Below, piece by piece: positions 48,198 through 56,468 of a DNA stretch of 64,000 nucleotides. Below the pieces are notes generated by a model, which saw only the letters and a list, made by a program, of their open reading frames with translations, searched no databases and was not told the DNA's origin. Numbering within the stretch: position 1 is the stretch's first letter; every line of letters begins with the position of its first letter. The translations under genes and the position numbers were made by a program. The DNA is from JAFAXD01 sp963816775 (GTDB lineage Bacteria; Pseudomonadota; Alphaproteobacteria; Rhizobiales; Xanthobacteraceae), in the NCBI GenBank assembly GCA_963816775.1, contig CAWFLX010000029.1, positions 62,001-126,000 of the forward strand, given 5' to 3'.

Positions 48198-49004
48198 GTG
48201 ACCTCAATTCCGGTCGCAATCGCAGGTCTCGGCGCCATCGGCCGTGTCGTGGCGCGCCGGCTGAGCGCGGGAATTCCAGGGCTCGCGCTCAGCGCGATTG
48301 CGGCCCGCGACCGCGCCAAAGCGCAAGCATGGCTCGATGCTGAGCGGATCGATGCGCCGCTGATCGAGCTCGACGCGCTGCCGCAGCATTGCGACCTTGC
48401 GGTCGAGTGCGCGCCGGCGAGCGTGCTCGAAGCGATCTGCCGGCCCATGCTTGCAGCGGGCAAGCGGGTGATGGTGCTGAGCGCCGGCGCGCTCCTGCCG
48501 CGGGCGGACCTGATCGAACTCGCGGCTTCGGGCGGCGGGCAGATCATCGTTCCGACCGGCGCGCTGCTCGGCCTCGATGCGGTGACCGCCGCCGCCGAAG
48601 GCGAAATCCAGTCCGTGCGCATGATCACCCGCAAACCGCCGGGCGGGCTCGCGGGTGCGCCCTATCTGGTGGCAAACGACATTTCGGTTGTCGGGCTCAA
48701 CGCTGCCAAGCGGGTGTTTGCCGGCAGCGCGCGCGAAGCCGCCAAGGGCTTTCCGGCGAACGTCAACGTCGTGGCCGCACTGGCGCTTGCCGGCATCGGG
48801 CCGGATCGCACCGAGATCGAGATCTGGGCGGATCCGGCGATCACCCGCAACTGCCACACGATCGAGGTGGAGTCCGACTCCGCGCGGCTTTCGTTCTCGA
48901 TCGAGAACGTCCCGTCGGAAAATCCCAAGACCGGACGGATCACCGCGCTGTCGGTTGTGGCGGCGCTGCGCAAGCTGCAAGCGCCGCTGCGGATCGGGAC
49001 GTAG
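48198..49004 (+). CDS. nadX: L-aspartate dehydrogenase
   Basis: The 268-residue enzyme has an N-terminal Rossmann motif (VAIAGLGAIGRVVARRL) and the DUF108/aspartate dehydrogenase C-terminal domain (TGALLGLDAVTAAAEG, TRKPPGGL, FPANVNVVAALALAGIG, the catalytic His in CHTIEVE). It converts L-aspartate to iminoaspartate for NAD synthesis, or runs in reverse in amino-acid metabolism. GTG 48198 follows GGGGAG and gives the family start. The gene is divergent from the Bug gene, so it might act on what that protein imports. Confidence 0.9.
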   Translation: MTSIPVAIAGLGAIGRVVARRLSAGIPGLALSAIAARDRAKAQAWLDAERIDAPLIELDALPQHCDLAVECAPASVLEAICRPMLAAGKRVMVLSAGALLPRADLIELAASGGGQIIVPTGALLGLDAVTAAAEGEIQSVRMITRKPPGGLAGAPYLVANDISVVGLNAAKRVFAGSAREAAKGFPANVNVVAALALAGIGPDRTEIEIWADPAITRNCHTIEVESDSARLSFSIENVPSENPKTGRITALSVVAALRKLQAPLRIGT

Positions 49005-49023
49005 CGAGTTTGAACCACCTCTC

Positions 49024-49115
49024 CGTCATGCCCGCGCTTGTCGCGGGCATCCACGTCTTTACGACCTCGCAACGCAATGAAGACGTGGATGGCCGGGACA
49101 AGCCCGGCCATGACG
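49024..49115. repeat. Palindromic REP-like element, family C
   Basis: CGTCATGCCCGCGCTTGTCG at the left mirrors the right end (GCCGGGACAAGCCCGGCCATGACG) and encloses GACGTGGAT/ATCCACGTC arms. It contains two inner stem-loops (CCCGCG/CGCGGG and GGCCGGG/CCCGGCC). This type of sequence is common between genes in Bradyrhizobium relatives. It lies between two convergent genes and ends 13 bases before the efp stop. Confidence 0.85.
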
Positions 49116-49128
49116 CTGCGCATTGCGT

Positions 49129-49695
49129 TCAGTCCTTCGCGCGCTCCGAATAGGTGCCGTCCGCGGTCATCACAATGATGCGGGTGCCGACCGTGATGTG
49201 ACCGGGCACCATGGTGCGCACGCCGTTGGAGAGTACGGCCGGCTTGTAGGAGCCGGATGCGGTCTGTCCCTTGACGGTCGGCTCGGTCTCGACCACTTCG
49301 AGGGCCGCGCGTTGCGGCAGTTCGATCCCTACCGGCGTTCCCTCATAGACGCTGAGCCGCACCTTCATCTCGGGTAGCAGATAGACCGATTGCTCCCCGA
49401 TGACGTCGGAGGGGACCGCGATCTGGTCATAGGATTCCATGTTCATGAAATGGAACCCGTCGCCGTCTTCGTAGAGATACTGGTATTCGCGCTCCTCCAC
49501 GTGAGCGCGCTCCACCTGGTCGGTGGTCTTGAACCGGAGCGAGGACTTCACGCCGTCGTTCAGGCGGCGCATGTCGACCTGCGTGACCGGTGTGCCCTTG
49601 CCGGGATGGATATTTTCTGCGCTCAAGATCGCGTAAAGCTTATCGTCGATTTCGACGATGTTGCCTTTACGCAGAGAACTGGCGATGACTTTCAT
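49129..49695 (-). CDS. efp: Elongation factor P
   Basis: EF-P rescues ribosomes stalled at polyproline. The 188-residue protein has all three beta-barrel domains; the domain I loop is ENIHPGKGTP with Lys33, the residue that EpmA modifies in lysine-type EF-P. Other segments: RRLNDGVKSSLRFKTTDQVE, YQYLYEDGDGFHFMNMESYD and the C-terminal TASGSYKPAVLSNG. The lysylation genes epmA (divergent, 219 bases away) and epmB are close by, which supports the beta-lysylated type. Confidence 0.97.
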   Translation of the reverse strand: MKVIASSLRKGNIVEIDDKLYAILSAENIHPGKGTPVTQVDMRRLNDGVKSSLRFKTTDQVERAHVEEREYQYLYEDGDGFHFMNMESYDQIAVPSDVIGEQSVYLLPEMKVRLSVYEGTPVGIELPQRAALEVVETEPTVKGQTASGSYKPAVLSNGVRTMVPGHITVGTRIIVMTADGTYSERAKD

Positions 49696-49785
49696 GGGTC
49701 CTCAAACTCTGGGGGCCTGGAAGCCCGTTGGTCCGCCCCCATTCCGGAAGCTCGGGCGGCAACATACTGATCTTGCGGGCTTGTG

Positions 49786-49862
49786 CTAGTGCCTCGTTTC
49801 CGAAAAGTTCCTAGACGAGCTTGCCGCAACCGATTTAGGAACCTCAAATCGGCGGGCCCTAG
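49786..49862. repeat. Hybrid palindromic repeat (family B left arm, family A right arm)
   Basis: It starts CTAGTGCCTCGTTTCCGAA, as in family B, then continues AAGTTCCTAGACGAGCTTGC and closes with GGAACCTCAAATCGGCGG and CCTAG, as in family A. The outer arms therefore no longer pair well. It lies in the shared leader region of efp and epmA and may be a recombinant or gene-converted element. Confidence 0.8.
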
Positions 49863-49914
49863 AGATTTTGCGCACCCAACCAAAACCCGTGTCAGGGGCT
49901 CAAGATAAGAACCG

Positions 49915-50949
49915 ATGAGCGCGCCTTCGCCGTGGTGGTCGCCCGAAATCCATGCCGACCGGCGTCCTTTCCTGCGGGCAAGGACGCTTATTCGGGCGGC
50001 GTTGCGGGAATGGTTCGAAGCGCGCGATTTTGTCGAGGTCGAGGCCGCGATCCTGCAGGCGTCACCCGGCAACGAGGCGCACCTGCACGCGTTTGCGACC
50101 GAACAGATCAGCCCGGCCGGCAATTCCTCAAGGCGCTATCTGCATACCTCGCCCGAGTTTGCTTGCAAGAAATTGTTGGCAGCCGGCGAGCCGCGGATCT
50201 TTGAATTCGCGCGCGTGTTCCGCAACCGCGAGCGTGGCGCGCTGCATCATCCGGAATTCACGATGCTCGAATGGTACCGGGCGCGCGAGCCCTACGACAC
50301 GCTGATGGCTGACTGCGCCGCACTGCTGGCGTTGGCGGCGCGCGCGGTCGATGCGCGGCAGTTCTCGTTCCGCGATCGGCGCGCCGATCCGTTCGCCGCC
50401 CCCGAGCGGGTGACGGTGGCGCAGGCGTTCGAGCGCTACGCCGGCATTGATTTACGGAGGACGCTGACCGGTGATGCGGTCGACCGGGACGCGCTGGCGC
50501 ATCAAGCCCAGAATCAGAAGATCCGCATTGCCGCGGACGACACCTGGTCCGACATTTTCAGCCGGGTCCTGATCGAGCGCATCGAGCCCAACCTTGGCAT
50601 CGGCGGGCCGACCATCCTCGATGAATATCCGGTGGTCGAGGCGGCACTGGCGCGACGCAAGCCATCCGATCCGCGAGTGGCCGAGCGGTTCGAGCTCTAC
50701 GTGTGCGGTGTCGAACTTGCCAACGGGTTTGGCGAGCTCACGGATGCGGCCGAACAGCGGCGGCGCTTCGAGGCCGAGATGGACGAGAAGGAACGCCTCC
50801 ACGGCGAGCGCTATCCGATCGATGAGGATTTCCTCGCGGCACTCGCAGTCATGCCGCCCGCAAGCGGGATCGCGCTCGGCTTTGACCGGCTGGTGATGCT
50901 GGCAACCGGCGCGCACCGGATCGAACAGGTTATTTGGACGCCGGACTAA
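49915..50949 (+). CDS. epmA: EF-P lysine lysyltransferase (GenX/PoxA)
   Basis: EpmA attaches beta-lysine to EF-P. The 344-residue protein is a class II lysyl-tRNA-synthetase core without an anticodon domain: motif 2 region RIFEFARVFRNRERGALHHP, FTMLEWYRAREPYDTLM, and motif 3 ASGIALGFDRLVML. It is transcribed away from efp. Its last 20 bases overlap the opposing polysaccharide deacetylase gene. Confidence 0.95.
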   Translation: MSAPSPWWSPEIHADRRPFLRARTLIRAALREWFEARDFVEVEAAILQASPGNEAHLHAFATEQISPAGNSSRRYLHTSPEFACKKLLAAGEPRIFEFARVFRNRERGALHHPEFTMLEWYRAREPYDTLMADCAALLALAARAVDARQFSFRDRRADPFAAPERVTVAQAFERYAGIDLRRTLTGDAVDRDALAHQAQNQKIRIAADDTWSDIFSRVLIERIEPNLGIGGPTILDEYPVVEAALARRKPSDPRVAERFELYVCGVELANGFGELTDAAEQRRRFEAEMDEKERLHGERYPIDEDFLAALAVMPPASGIALGFDRLVMLATGAHRIEQVIWTPD

Positions 50950-51841
50950 CCGATGCTCCGAGATACCAATCCAATATTTGCTCGCCGGTCCAGAACAGCA
51001 CGCCCGACTTCTGGCGCATCGTCTCGATCGCGCCGCGAAAGTATTTCAGGCGATGCGGCGCTCCCATGATGTAGGGATGCAGCACCAGCGCCATCACGCG
51101 CGCCGAACTTTCCGCATCCGCATAGATCTGCTCGAACTGGTCGAGCGCGCGACTGGCATATTCCGACGCCGGGTGATGCTGGATCAGCATCATGGCGACG
51201 TCGTTGCACTCCTGGGTGTAGGGAATGTTGACAATCGGCTGGGTGCGAGTCTTGAGCCGCACCGGCTGGTCGTCGAGCACCCAGTCGGCCACATAGTCGT
51301 AGCCTTCTTCCTTGAGAATGTCCGGCGTCTCCCAGGTTTCGGTCAGTCCCGGCCCGAGCCAGCCGCGCGGCGCTTTGCCGGTCGCCTGCTCGATCACGGC
51401 GCGGGTCTTGCGGATGTCGGCGCGCTCGTCCGCGACTTTCTGCATGTTGCGCTGGGTGAACCCGTGACCCATGAACTCCCAACGCCGGGCGACCGCGGCT
51501 TCGACGATCGGCTTGTAGGCTGCAAGCGCGGATCCGTTGATGGCGAGCACGCCGGGAATCGCAAACTCGTCGAAGACTTTGAGAATGCGCCAGAAGCCGA
51601 CCCGGTTGCCGTACTCGTGCCAGGCCCAGTTGGGGATGTCGGGCATCGGCGCGCCGCCCGCCGGCGGCGTGAGCACCGTGCGCGGCATCGTCTGTGTCGG
51701 ATCCCACTCCTCCACATTGACGATCACCCACACGACCATGCGGGCATTGTTGGGAAGCCGCAATGGCGGCCGGTCGGCGATTGCCGAATAGACGATGCGA
51801 TCGGTCGGCAGCATGCGCGACCGGCTGTCGGCCTCGCTCAT
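50930..51841 (-). CDS. Polysaccharide-deacetylase-family (PuuE/allantoinase-like) protein
   Basis: A 303-residue NodB-fold protein. MVVWVIVNVEEWDPTQTMPR at the start, WHEYGNRVGFWRILKVFDEF, GVLAINGSALAAYKPIVEAA, EFMGHGFTQRNMQKV and VLHPYIMGAPHRLKYF place it with the PuuE/allantoinase-like and uncharacterised deacetylases rather than chitin deacetylases. It probably hydrolyses a C-N bond in a small molecule. Its start overlaps the stop of the upstream Bug gene, so import and hydrolysis are linked. Confidence 0.87.
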   Translation of the reverse strand: MSEADSRSRMLPTDRIVYSAIADRPPLRLPNNARMVVWVIVNVEEWDPTQTMPRTVLTPPAGGAPMPDIPNWAWHEYGNRVGFWRILKVFDEFAIPGVLAINGSALAAYKPIVEAAVARRWEFMGHGFTQRNMQKVADERADIRKTRAVIEQATGKAPRGWLGPGLTETWETPDILKEEGYDYVADWVLDDQPVRLKTRTQPIVNIPYTQECNDVAMMLIQHHPASEYASRALDQFEQIYADAESSARVMALVLHPYIMGAPHRLKYFRGAIETMRQKSGVLFWTGEQILDWYLGASVSPASK

Positions 51842-52803
51842 TGGCCCGCCGCTTTGAGGCCGAGGCGTTGCGCGATCCCCGCCATCTTGGCGCGCTGCTC
51901 GTCGATCGCGGCCGCGAACTCCGCGGGCGTGCCGGGATTGACCACCTGCGCGGTCGTGGTGAGCCGGTCCACGACCATCGGATCCGCCGCTACCGCGCGC
52001 ACATCGGCCGCTATCCGGTCGCGCAAATCGGGCGCCATCGATCGCGGTCCAAACAAACCCACCAAGCCGTCGACCTCGAGCGCCGGAAAGCCCGCCTCGG
52101 CGACCGTCGGAACGTCCGGATAGGAGACCGCACGTTTGTGGTTGGTGACGGCGAGCAGTTTGACACGGCCGCCCTGCACCTGCGCCTGGATGACCGCGAG
52201 GCCGGTCATCATCACCTGAATGCGGCCTTCGCCGAGATCGGTGCCGGCCTGAACGATGTCGCGATAGGGCACTTTCGCGAAGTCGAGCTTCGCCTCGTTG
52301 ACAAACCCGTCCCACACGAATTCGGTGATGCCAGGCACCAGTGCGGCGTTGAGCTTGCCGGGTTGCGCACGGGCGCGCGCGACCAGATCCGCAAGCGATC
52401 CGAAATTCATCGCTGCCGGCACCCCGACCGTAATGATGGTGTTGGAGACGCGCGCGATCGGGACGATGTCGCGTATGTCGTAGGGAACCTTGTCGTGCTG
52501 GTAGGGGTGCGCCGTGAAGCTTCCGGCGGCCGCGAACAGCAGCGTGTGATCGTCGTTGGCTCCGACGAAGGCCGTGATCGCGACGAAACCGTCGCCGCCC
52601 GGCCGGTTTTCCACGACGACAGGCTTTCCCCAGCGGGTCGAAAGCCGCTCGGCGAACAGCCGTGCGCCGATGTCAGCGCCGGCGCCCGGCCCGAACGGCA
52701 CGATGAACTTCACGGTGCGGTCGGGCCACGTCTCGCCGGCCAAGCACGGCACCGTGCACGCGAGCAGCGCGGCGACAATTGCGATCGCAGTAACCCGCCT
52801 CAT
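51838..52803 (-). CDS. Bug/TctC-family periplasmic solute-binding protein
   Basis: A 321-residue protein with signal RRVTAIAIVAALLACTVPCL and TTT motifs TVKFIVPFGPGAGADIGARL, VVVENRPGGDGFVAITAFVG and a DRLTTTAQVVNPGTPAEFAA end. GAGGGGAAACC precedes ATG 52803. It is translationally coupled (four-base overlap) to the PuuE-like deacetylase. No TctAB genes are near. Confidence 0.9.
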   Translation of the reverse strand: MRRVTAIAIVAALLACTVPCLAGETWPDRTVKFIVPFGPGAGADIGARLFAERLSTRWGKPVVVENRPGGDGFVAITAFVGANDDHTLLFAAAGSFTAHPYQHDKVPYDIRDIVPIARVSNTIITVGVPAAMNFGSLADLVARARAQPGKLNAALVPGITEFVWDGFVNEAKLDFAKVPYRDIVQAGTDLGEGRIQVMMTGLAVIQAQVQGGRVKLLAVTNHKRAVSYPDVPTVAEAGFPALEVDGLVGLFGPRSMAPDLRDRIAADVRAVAADPMVVDRLTTTAQVVNPGTPAEFAAAIDEQRAKMAGIAQRLGLKAAGQ

Positions 52804-52832
52804 GGTTTCCCCTCGCCGTCGTTTATAGGTTT

Positions 52833-52926
52833 GTAGGATGGGTTGAGCGCTCGCGAAACCCATCATTGTTTTCGTTTGCTCGCGATGGGTTTCCCCCGCA
52901 TCAAGTTCGGGGTCAACCCATCCTAC
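52833..52926. repeat. Palindromic repeat family D
   Basis: GTAGGATGGGTT (52833-52844) mirrors AACCCATCCTAC (52915-52926), with an inner inverted pair GAAACCCATC and GATGGGTTTC. The right end supplies the TAG stop codon of the alpha/beta hydrolase gene (TAG at 52923-52925, minus strand). Similar GTAGGATGGGTT elements occur widely in proteobacterial genomes. Confidence 0.85.
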
Positions 52927-53705
52927 GCCGCCTCGTCGCCGAAGTTCACAATATAGGCTTCGCCGCGTTCAAGGAACGCCTTCACCAGCCGCAACAACCG
53001 CTCGGGTTGATCGACTTCGATCGCGTGCGCGGCGTCGTAGATGTAGGTCAGATGCGAGGCGCGGATTCGCTCCTTCAGGACGTGACCAGCCTTGGCCGGA
53101 ATCATCTCGTCCTTGCTCGCCATGACGATCAGGGTTCGGGCCTTGATCTGCGACAGACTCGCGAGCAACGCCTCGTCAACAAGAATGCCGCCGTGGTAGC
53201 GCGCGAATGCCTCGGCATTGGCGGAGGCGACCTCTGGCGGTTTGATGAGGGCCTTGGCTTTCTCTGGATACGCATAAAGCTTGCGCCGCAGTTCCTCCGG
53301 ATTGCGCGGCGGTGCGGCGGCCGCGCCAAAGCGCAATCCGGCCGGCGCCTCCAACACCAACTGGTCAACACAGTCAGAATGGCTGACGGCGAGCCACAGC
53401 GCGGTCCAGCCGCCGAACGAATGTCCCATGACGTCGCAAGCCGTCCCGATCACCGCTTGTGCAAACTCCGCGTAGAGACCAGCGAGGTCGCGAACCGTCT
53501 TGACCGCGGGGTGGAACGGCGTGCCCTCGAAGCCGGGCGCGATCGGCATCAACACGCGGTGGCTGCGCGCGAGTTCCTCCAGGAACGGGCTGATCTGCGG
53601 TCCACCGGCCGCATGCAGATAGAGCAGGGGTCGGCCTTCGCCGATCACCCAATAGGGCAGGGGGCCGGTCGAGAGCGTCGCGTTCATATGGTTGACTGAC
53701 ATCAA
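52923..53705 (-). CDS. Alpha/beta hydrolase
   Basis: A 260-residue alpha/beta hydrolase. Oxyanion region YLHAAGGPQISPF, nucleophile elbow VMGHSFGGWTAL (Ser about residue 95), acid in VMASKDEMIP, histidine in IYDAAHAIEVDQP. There is no signal peptide. The substrate is unknown: an ester, lactone or C-C bond hydrolase. It is divergent from epmB, with about 105 bases between. Its stop codon lies in a palindromic repeat. Confidence 0.88.
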   Translation of the reverse strand: MMSVNHMNATLSTGPLPYWVIGEGRPLLYLHAAGGPQISPFLEELARSHRVLMPIAPGFEGTPFHPAVKTVRDLAGLYAEFAQAVIGTACDVMGHSFGGWTALWLAVSHSDCVDQLVLEAPAGLRFGAAAAPPRNPEELRRKLYAYPEKAKALIKPPEVASANAEAFARYHGGILVDEALLASLSQIKARTLIVMASKDEMIPAKAGHVLKERIRASHLTYIYDAAHAIEVDQPERLLRLVKAFLERGEAYIVNFGDEAA

Positions 53706-53811
53706 ATGCTCCCCAACATCGAAAAAGCTTTATTGTCCCGGGCGTGCTTTGGCGCAAGGCTTCGCGCAGCACTGCGCGCATGCGCGCTCCACAACGACAG
53801 CGAGTTTGACC

Positions 53812-54870
53812 ATGAGGGCTTCCCAAAGCTTGCGGCGACCGGCCGAACTGATCGAGGCCGGCCTCGCGCCCGCCGAACGGCGGGCGGCGCTCGCCGCCGT
53901 CGCCGAGCGCTATGCGGTCGCCATTACGCCCGCCGTCGCCGAACTCATCGATACCGCCGACCCGGATGATCCGATCGCCCGGCAATTCATTCCCGATCCC
54001 GCCGAACTCATGGTGCGGCCGGAGGAGCTGGCGGATCCGATCGGTGACGACGTTCACAGCCCGGTGGAAGGGGTCGTGCACCGCTATCCGGACCGGGTGC
54101 TGTTGAAGCTCGTGCACGTGTGTCCGGTCTACTGCCGGTTCTGCTTCCGGCGCGAGATGGTTGGTCCGCGCGGGCGTGGCACGCTGTCACCGCGCAAGTT
54201 GGAAGCAGCGCTCGACTACATTCGCGCCCAGGATCGCATCTGGGAGGTCATCCTCACCGGCGGCGATCCGCTGGTGCTCGCGGCGCGCCGGGTGCGCGCG
54301 GTCATGCGCCAGCTTGCGGCGATCGATCATGTGAAGATCATTCGTGTACACACGCGCGTGCCGGTGGTGGCGCCCGCGCTCATCACGCCCGAACTCGCGC
54401 GTGCCCTGCGCAGCCAGGCACAGGCGACCTACGTGGTGCTGCACATCAATCACGCACGCGAATTGACGCAGCAGGCGCGGGCCGCTTGCGCGCAGCTCGT
54501 CGACGCCGGGATTCCGCTGCTCAGCCAAACCGTGCTGCTCAAGGGCGTCAACGACGCGCCGGCGACGCTCGCCGAGTTGTTTCGGGCGTTGGTCGAGAAC
54601 AGGATCAAACCCTACTATCTGCACCATGCCGATCTTGCGCCCGGCACCGGGCACCTGCGCACCACGATCGCGGACGGCCAGCGCCTGATGCGTGCCCTGC
54701 GCGGCACATTGTCGGGACTGTGCCAGCCGACCTATGTGCTCGATATTCCGGGCGGCGCCGGCAAAGTGCCGGCAGGCCCGACCTATCTGAAACCGCTTGA
54801 TTGCGGACGTTATGAGGTCGAGGATCCGAGCGGTGGACGCTGCGTCTACCCGCCCGGTGATACGCCGTGA
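53812..54870 (+). CDS. epmB: EF-P beta-lysine-forming lysine 2,3-aminomutase-like radical SAM enzyme
   Basis: EpmB converts alpha-lysine to R-beta-lysine for EF-P modification. The 352-residue product has the radical SAM cluster CPVYCRFCFRREM (about 104-116), the EVILTGGDPLVL loop, HYLHHADLAPGTGHLRTTI-like PLP region and the GVNDAPATLAELF segment. It lacks the long C-terminal domain of catabolic KamA, so EpmB is the better call. ATG 53812 fits the family start; the frame is open further upstream. Its stop overlaps the next gene as GTGA. Confidence 0.9.
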   Translation: MRASQSLRRPAELIEAGLAPAERRAALAAVAERYAVAITPAVAELIDTADPDDPIARQFIPDPAELMVRPEELADPIGDDVHSPVEGVVHRYPDRVLLKLVHVCPVYCRFCFRREMVGPRGRGTLSPRKLEAALDYIRAQDRIWEVILTGGDPLVLAARRVRAVMRQLAAIDHVKIIRVHTRVPVVAPALITPELARALRSQAQATYVVLHINHARELTQQARAACAQLVDAGIPLLSQTVLLKGVNDAPATLAELFRALVENRIKPYYLHHADLAPGTGHLRTTIADGQRLMRALRGTLSGLCQPTYVLDIPGGAGKVPAGPTYLKPLDCGRYEVEDPSGGRCVYPPGDTP

Positions 54871-55805
54871 GTGACCCGGATCTCCGCAGGCTGGAGCAAC
54901 GGCTGGGAGCCGTCTATGCGCGCCAGCGCCTGGGAATCGAAATTGATCACGAGGCGCAAATATTCGGGCAGGGGTTGAATTTCTTTCACCCTGAGAACTG
55001 GTACGCGACGCCGTCCCTTATCCGCACCGCCCTCAAAGTCACTGGCCTCTATTGGCGCGGCTGCCGGAATGCGGCGCGCGTGCAGGTTCGCCGCAACGAC
55101 CTGCGCTTCGCGGGACTGCCCGATGCATTCGATGGTTTCACCCTGCTGCACATCAGCGATCCGCACGTCGAAATGAACGACGGCGCGATGCGGCGAGCCA
55201 AGGAGATCCTGCCTGACCTAAGCTACGATGTCTGCGTCCTGACCGGAGACTATCGCGCTGCAACCGCTGGTCCGTTCGATGGTGCACTCGAGGGGCTGGC
55301 GGAGGTATGTGCGCACATCAAAGGACCGATCTACGGCGTCCTCGGCAATCACGATACGATTCGCATGGTGCCGGGGCTCGAGGACATCGGGATCCGGATG
55401 TTGCTCAACGAGTGCGCGGTGATCGCGCGCGGCGACCAGCGTATCTATCTGGCGGGGATCGACGACGCGCATTTCTTCCGGGTCGACAACATCGAAAAGG
55501 CCGCATCCGAAATCCCGGGGGGCGCATTCTCAATTCTCTTGTCCCATACCCCGGAAATCTACCGGCAGGCGGCACACGCGGGGTTCGCGCTCATTCTGAG
55601 CGGGCACACCCATGGCGGCCAGCTCTGCCTGCCGGGTCAGATCCCGATCACGCTCGATTCGGTTCTGCCGCGCCGGATGGGCGCCGGCGCCTGGACCTAC
55701 AACACGATGGCGGGCTACACCTCGGTCGGGCTTGGATCATCGATTGTCGCGGCCCGCATCAACTGCCTGCCGGAAATCACGCTGCATTATCTGCACCGTG
55801 CGTGA
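54867..55805 (+). CDS. Calcineurin-like metallophosphoesterase (YkuE/YaeI-type)
   Basis: A 312-residue phosphoesterase starting at GTG in the GTGA overlap with epmB. Metal motifs are complete: TLLHISDPHVEMN, VLTGDYRAA, GVLGNHDTIRMV, LSHTPEIYRQAA and LILSGHTHGGQLCLPG. There is no signal peptide; the N-terminal 70 residues are an unrecognised extension. The coupling to epmB is positional and need not mean a role in EF-P modification. Confidence 0.88.
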   Translation: MSDPDLRRLEQRLGAVYARQRLGIEIDHEAQIFGQGLNFFHPENWYATPSLIRTALKVTGLYWRGCRNAARVQVRRNDLRFAGLPDAFDGFTLLHISDPHVEMNDGAMRRAKEILPDLSYDVCVLTGDYRAATAGPFDGALEGLAEVCAHIKGPIYGVLGNHDTIRMVPGLEDIGIRMLLNECAVIARGDQRIYLAGIDDAHFFRVDNIEKAASEIPGGAFSILLSHTPEIYRQAAHAGFALILSGHTHGGQLCLPGQIPITLDSVLPRRMGAGAWTYNTMAGYTSVGLGSSIVAARINCLPEITLHYLHRA

Positions 55806-55908
55806 ATGAGTTGGGCTAGGCCCGCCGCGTGAAGCCGTCGGCGCTCCAGTCTTCGTCTTCTATTCATGGCGGGATGCTTCGGAAATGCTCACCATCGACC
55901 GTCCACGC

Positions 55909-56397
55909 CTAATACGGCCGGTCGCGCAGGCGCAACCGGAACAGCACGCGTGAGATCAGGATTCCGCCGAGAAGAAAAATCACGACTCCCGCCGCAATTT
56001 CGATCACGCCCAGCCCGAGCGCGGTCTGGCAGGCGAGCAGTGGAAACAGGACTTCCGGGATCTGATCAAGCCCGGTCGCTCGGCTGCTCGGCGGAAACCC
56101 TAACCGGCGCTTGATGAAGCTCGACAACAGATCGCCCGCCATGGCGGTCGCGCCCACCACCAGGCCGATTGTTACGTCGAGGCCCAAGAGCGGCGCGGCC
56201 GCCGCAGTCACGACGAGCGCGAGCAACAGTCCTCGAACCGTCTTCGATGGCCCGAACAGCGGCCGCCCATCGTAAAGCGTGATGTTGCCATCGACCGGAT
56301 AGGCAAACCGGTTCCCGAGGATGCGCTTTGCGATGACCGGCGTCGCATTCGCGACCGTCAGCAGGATCAGAATTTGGAGCAGTGCGGTGAGATGCAT
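55909..56397 (-). CDS. CDP-archaeol-synthase-like (CarS/PF01864-type) membrane protein
   Basis: A 162-residue membrane protein with four to five helices. ANATPVIAKRILGNRFAYPV, DGRPLFGPSKTVRGLLLAL, GATAMAGDLLSSFIKRRLG and the LDQIPEVLFPLLAC motif match the CarS/CdsA-related family, whose archaeal members transfer CTP to unsaturated archaeal lipids. In bacteria the substrate is unknown. Start 56397 is chosen as the first Met with a hydrophobic N-terminus. It stands alone between two divergent or convergent neighbours. Confidence 0.8.
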   Translation of the reverse strand: MHLTALLQILILLTVANATPVIAKRILGNRFAYPVDGNITLYDGRPLFGPSKTVRGLLLALVVTAAAAPLLGLDVTIGLVVGATAMAGDLLSSFIKRRLGFPPSSRATGLDQIPEVLFPLLACQTALGLGVIEIAAGVVIFLLGGILISRVLFRLRLRDRPY

Positions 56398-56468
56398 GAA
56401 ACAAGACTGCCTTGACGACTTGCCATCTTGGATTGATGTATCGGCGCGCACATTGCAAGGCACGACCT

